A DNA stretch of 38,851 nucleotides from positions 1 to 38,851 of the forward strand of contig SFLG01000022.1 in assembly GCA_004553485.1 (NCBI GenBank). The letters are read 5' to 3'. The stretch is from Bacteroidales bacterium. GTDB lineage: Bacteria; Bacteroidota; Bacteroidia; Bacteroidales; Muribaculaceae. Position 1 is the first letter of the stretch. Each line of letters begins with the position of its first letter. A program made the translations under genes and the position numbers. This document shows, in pieces, positions 38,245 to 38,851 of this stretch. The notes beneath the pieces were generated by a model. It was given only the letters and a program-made list of their open reading frames with translations, did no database searches and was not told the origin of the DNA.

Positions 38245-38400
38245 ATCATGTAAGTTTTGCTCAAAAGCGGGCGGCCAATAGGGGTTATGGGTCTAATAAG
38301 TCTAATATGAGATCGTAGCCGTTGTCTATGTCCCCTACCCGCCCGGTGCGGGATTTTCTTAATAACGCTTTAACGCCAAATAATGTTACCTGACCTTATA

Positions 38401-38613
38401 TTAAAAGTCGTCCATCATATCGTAATCGTCCTGTTCATCGTAAAAGTCGTTGAAAGACTGGTCGTCCCCGCCATAATCATGGAAGGAAAAATCGTCATTA
38501 TATGAGTTGTCGTGATTGTGATGCGATACGCCCTCGTTGTCGCTGTCATTATGGAACTTGCCAAACAACCAACGAAACAGAAAAAACTCACCTACATAAT
38601 TCCAAAATTTCAT
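38401..38613 (-). CDS. Small His/Asp-rich protein of unknown function
   Basis: The product is 70 aa. The N-terminus MKFWNYVGEFFLFRWLFGKF is hydrophobic and aromatic, possibly membrane-associated. The rest is extremely acidic with many His, Asn and Tyr residues (DSDNEGVSHHNHDNSYNDDF, ending DYDMMDDF). A -7 promoter element (TAACTTTG) lies about 50 bp upstream, which supports it as a real gene. I do not recognise a family with a known function. The acidic/His-rich tail next to a metal exporter raises the idea of metal binding, but this is only an inference. The 156-bp gap after it contains a small GC hairpin near 38340 and nothing else clear. Confidence 0.65.
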   Translation of the reverse strand: MKFWNYVGEFFLFRWLFGKFHNDSDNEGVSHHNHDNSYNDDFSFHDYGGDDQSFNDFYDEQDDYDMMDDF

Positions 38614-38659
38614 AATCCGGATGTATAAGACATTAAATTGTTTTCGATGTGTGTTGTGG

Positions 38660-38667
38660 CAAAGTTA
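38660..38667 (-). promoter_or_regulatory. -7 promoter element upstream of the small His/Asp-rich gene
   Basis: On the minus strand TAACTTTG occurs at 38667-38660, identical to the -7 boxes of rpsP and ileS in this window. No clear TTTG is found 19-21 bp upstream. The predicted leader is about 40 nt. Confidence 0.5.
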
Positions 38668-38772
38668 GTTAATTATTTTGAGATGGTTGCCTTAACTTGC
38701 TGAGAAAGTAAGTGCACGTTAAAAGAAACTATGACGCAACGACGTTGTTGGGGTTGTTGTGGCTTTGTCGTT

Positions 38773-38851
38773 TTATTTCGCTTCGAGGTAGAGTATGCGC
38801 GACGAGTAATCGGTTTGCTTGTCTTTGTCTACGTTGTGTTTGAGCGGAATG
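38773..38851 (-). CDS. C-terminal end of an unidentified protein, cut by window edge
   Basis: The minus strand is open from the right edge to a TAA at 38775-38773. The last 25 residues start IPLKHNVDKDKQTDY and end in YLEAK. The composition looks coding, the other two frames are less convincing, and the direction matches all other genes. Too short to name. Confidence 0.45.
   Translation of the reverse strand, partial: IPLKHNVDKDKQTDYSSRILYLEAK

Noticed and set aside
38336..38360. Terminator near 38340
   Set aside because: A five-pair stem with T-richness only on the plus strand, where no gene ends. Too weak to list.

Overview
The window looks like a chromosomal segment of a Bacteroidales gut bacterium, most like Muribaculaceae. 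Four lines of evidence support this. The gene order tig-clpP-clpX-recQ and ileS-dksA-lspA-DUF4296 is typical of the group. Several promoters match the Bacteroidota consensus TTTG-N19-21-TAnnTTTG. The bS16 protein has a long Ala/Glu-rich tail. The TonB-dependent receptor carries an N-terminal carboxypeptidase-regulatory-like domain. Every gene I can support lies on the minus strand, so the biological reading direction runs from high to low coordinates. The many long plus-strand ORFs are antisense shadows of GC-rich genes.

In transcription order: at the right edge (38851-37297) are the tail of an unknown gene, a small His/Asp-rich protein and a CDF metal exporter. Next is an exopolysaccharide/capsule locus (37018-24466). 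Its first gene is an unusual chimera of a degenerate tyrosine-recombinase-like region and a NusG/KOW (UpxY-like) antitermination region. It is followed by Wza-like and Wzc-like export proteins, an EpsG-type polymerase, three glycosyltransferases (GT2, GT4, WecG/TagA) and the GDP-mannose/GDP-L-fucose genes gmd, fcl and manC. The fcl gene is broken by an out-of-frame deletion that removes the catalytic GSSCIYP segment. The glycosyltransferase section is visibly more A+T-rich than the flanks. No flippase or initiating phosphoglycosyltransferase is present in the window.

The central part (24241-11022) is housekeeping: a TonB receptor, rpsP, ileS, a DksA/TraR-like protein, lspA, a DUF4296 lipoprotein, a tiny unknown gene overlapping both neighbours by ATGA, an ABC-F ATPase, an M13 metallopeptidase and trigger factor. 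Strong promoters precede rpsP, ileS and tig. A degenerate tandem array of ten 9-bp units sits between the rpsP terminator and the ileS promoter.

The left part (9375-1) holds clpP, clpX and recQ. It continues with a kinase fused to a RapZ C-terminal domain (AmgK-like) and a MurU-like nucleotidyltransferase fused to a dCMP deaminase. The last two genes are an S41 protease and the start of 5-formyltetrahydrofolate cyclo-ligase. The nucleotidyltransferase lacks about 20-25 residues that include the metal-binding Asp. A second 9-bp-period array (TGTA core) lies upstream of the S41 gene.

The most novel candidate is the recombinase-like/NusG chimera heading the polysaccharide operon. Also worth following up are the two active-site deletions of similar size, the gene fusions around the amino-sugar recycling genes and the two 9-bp arrays. 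No tRNA, rRNA, IS element or CRISPR array was seen, and no gene-free stretch exceeds about 300 bp.
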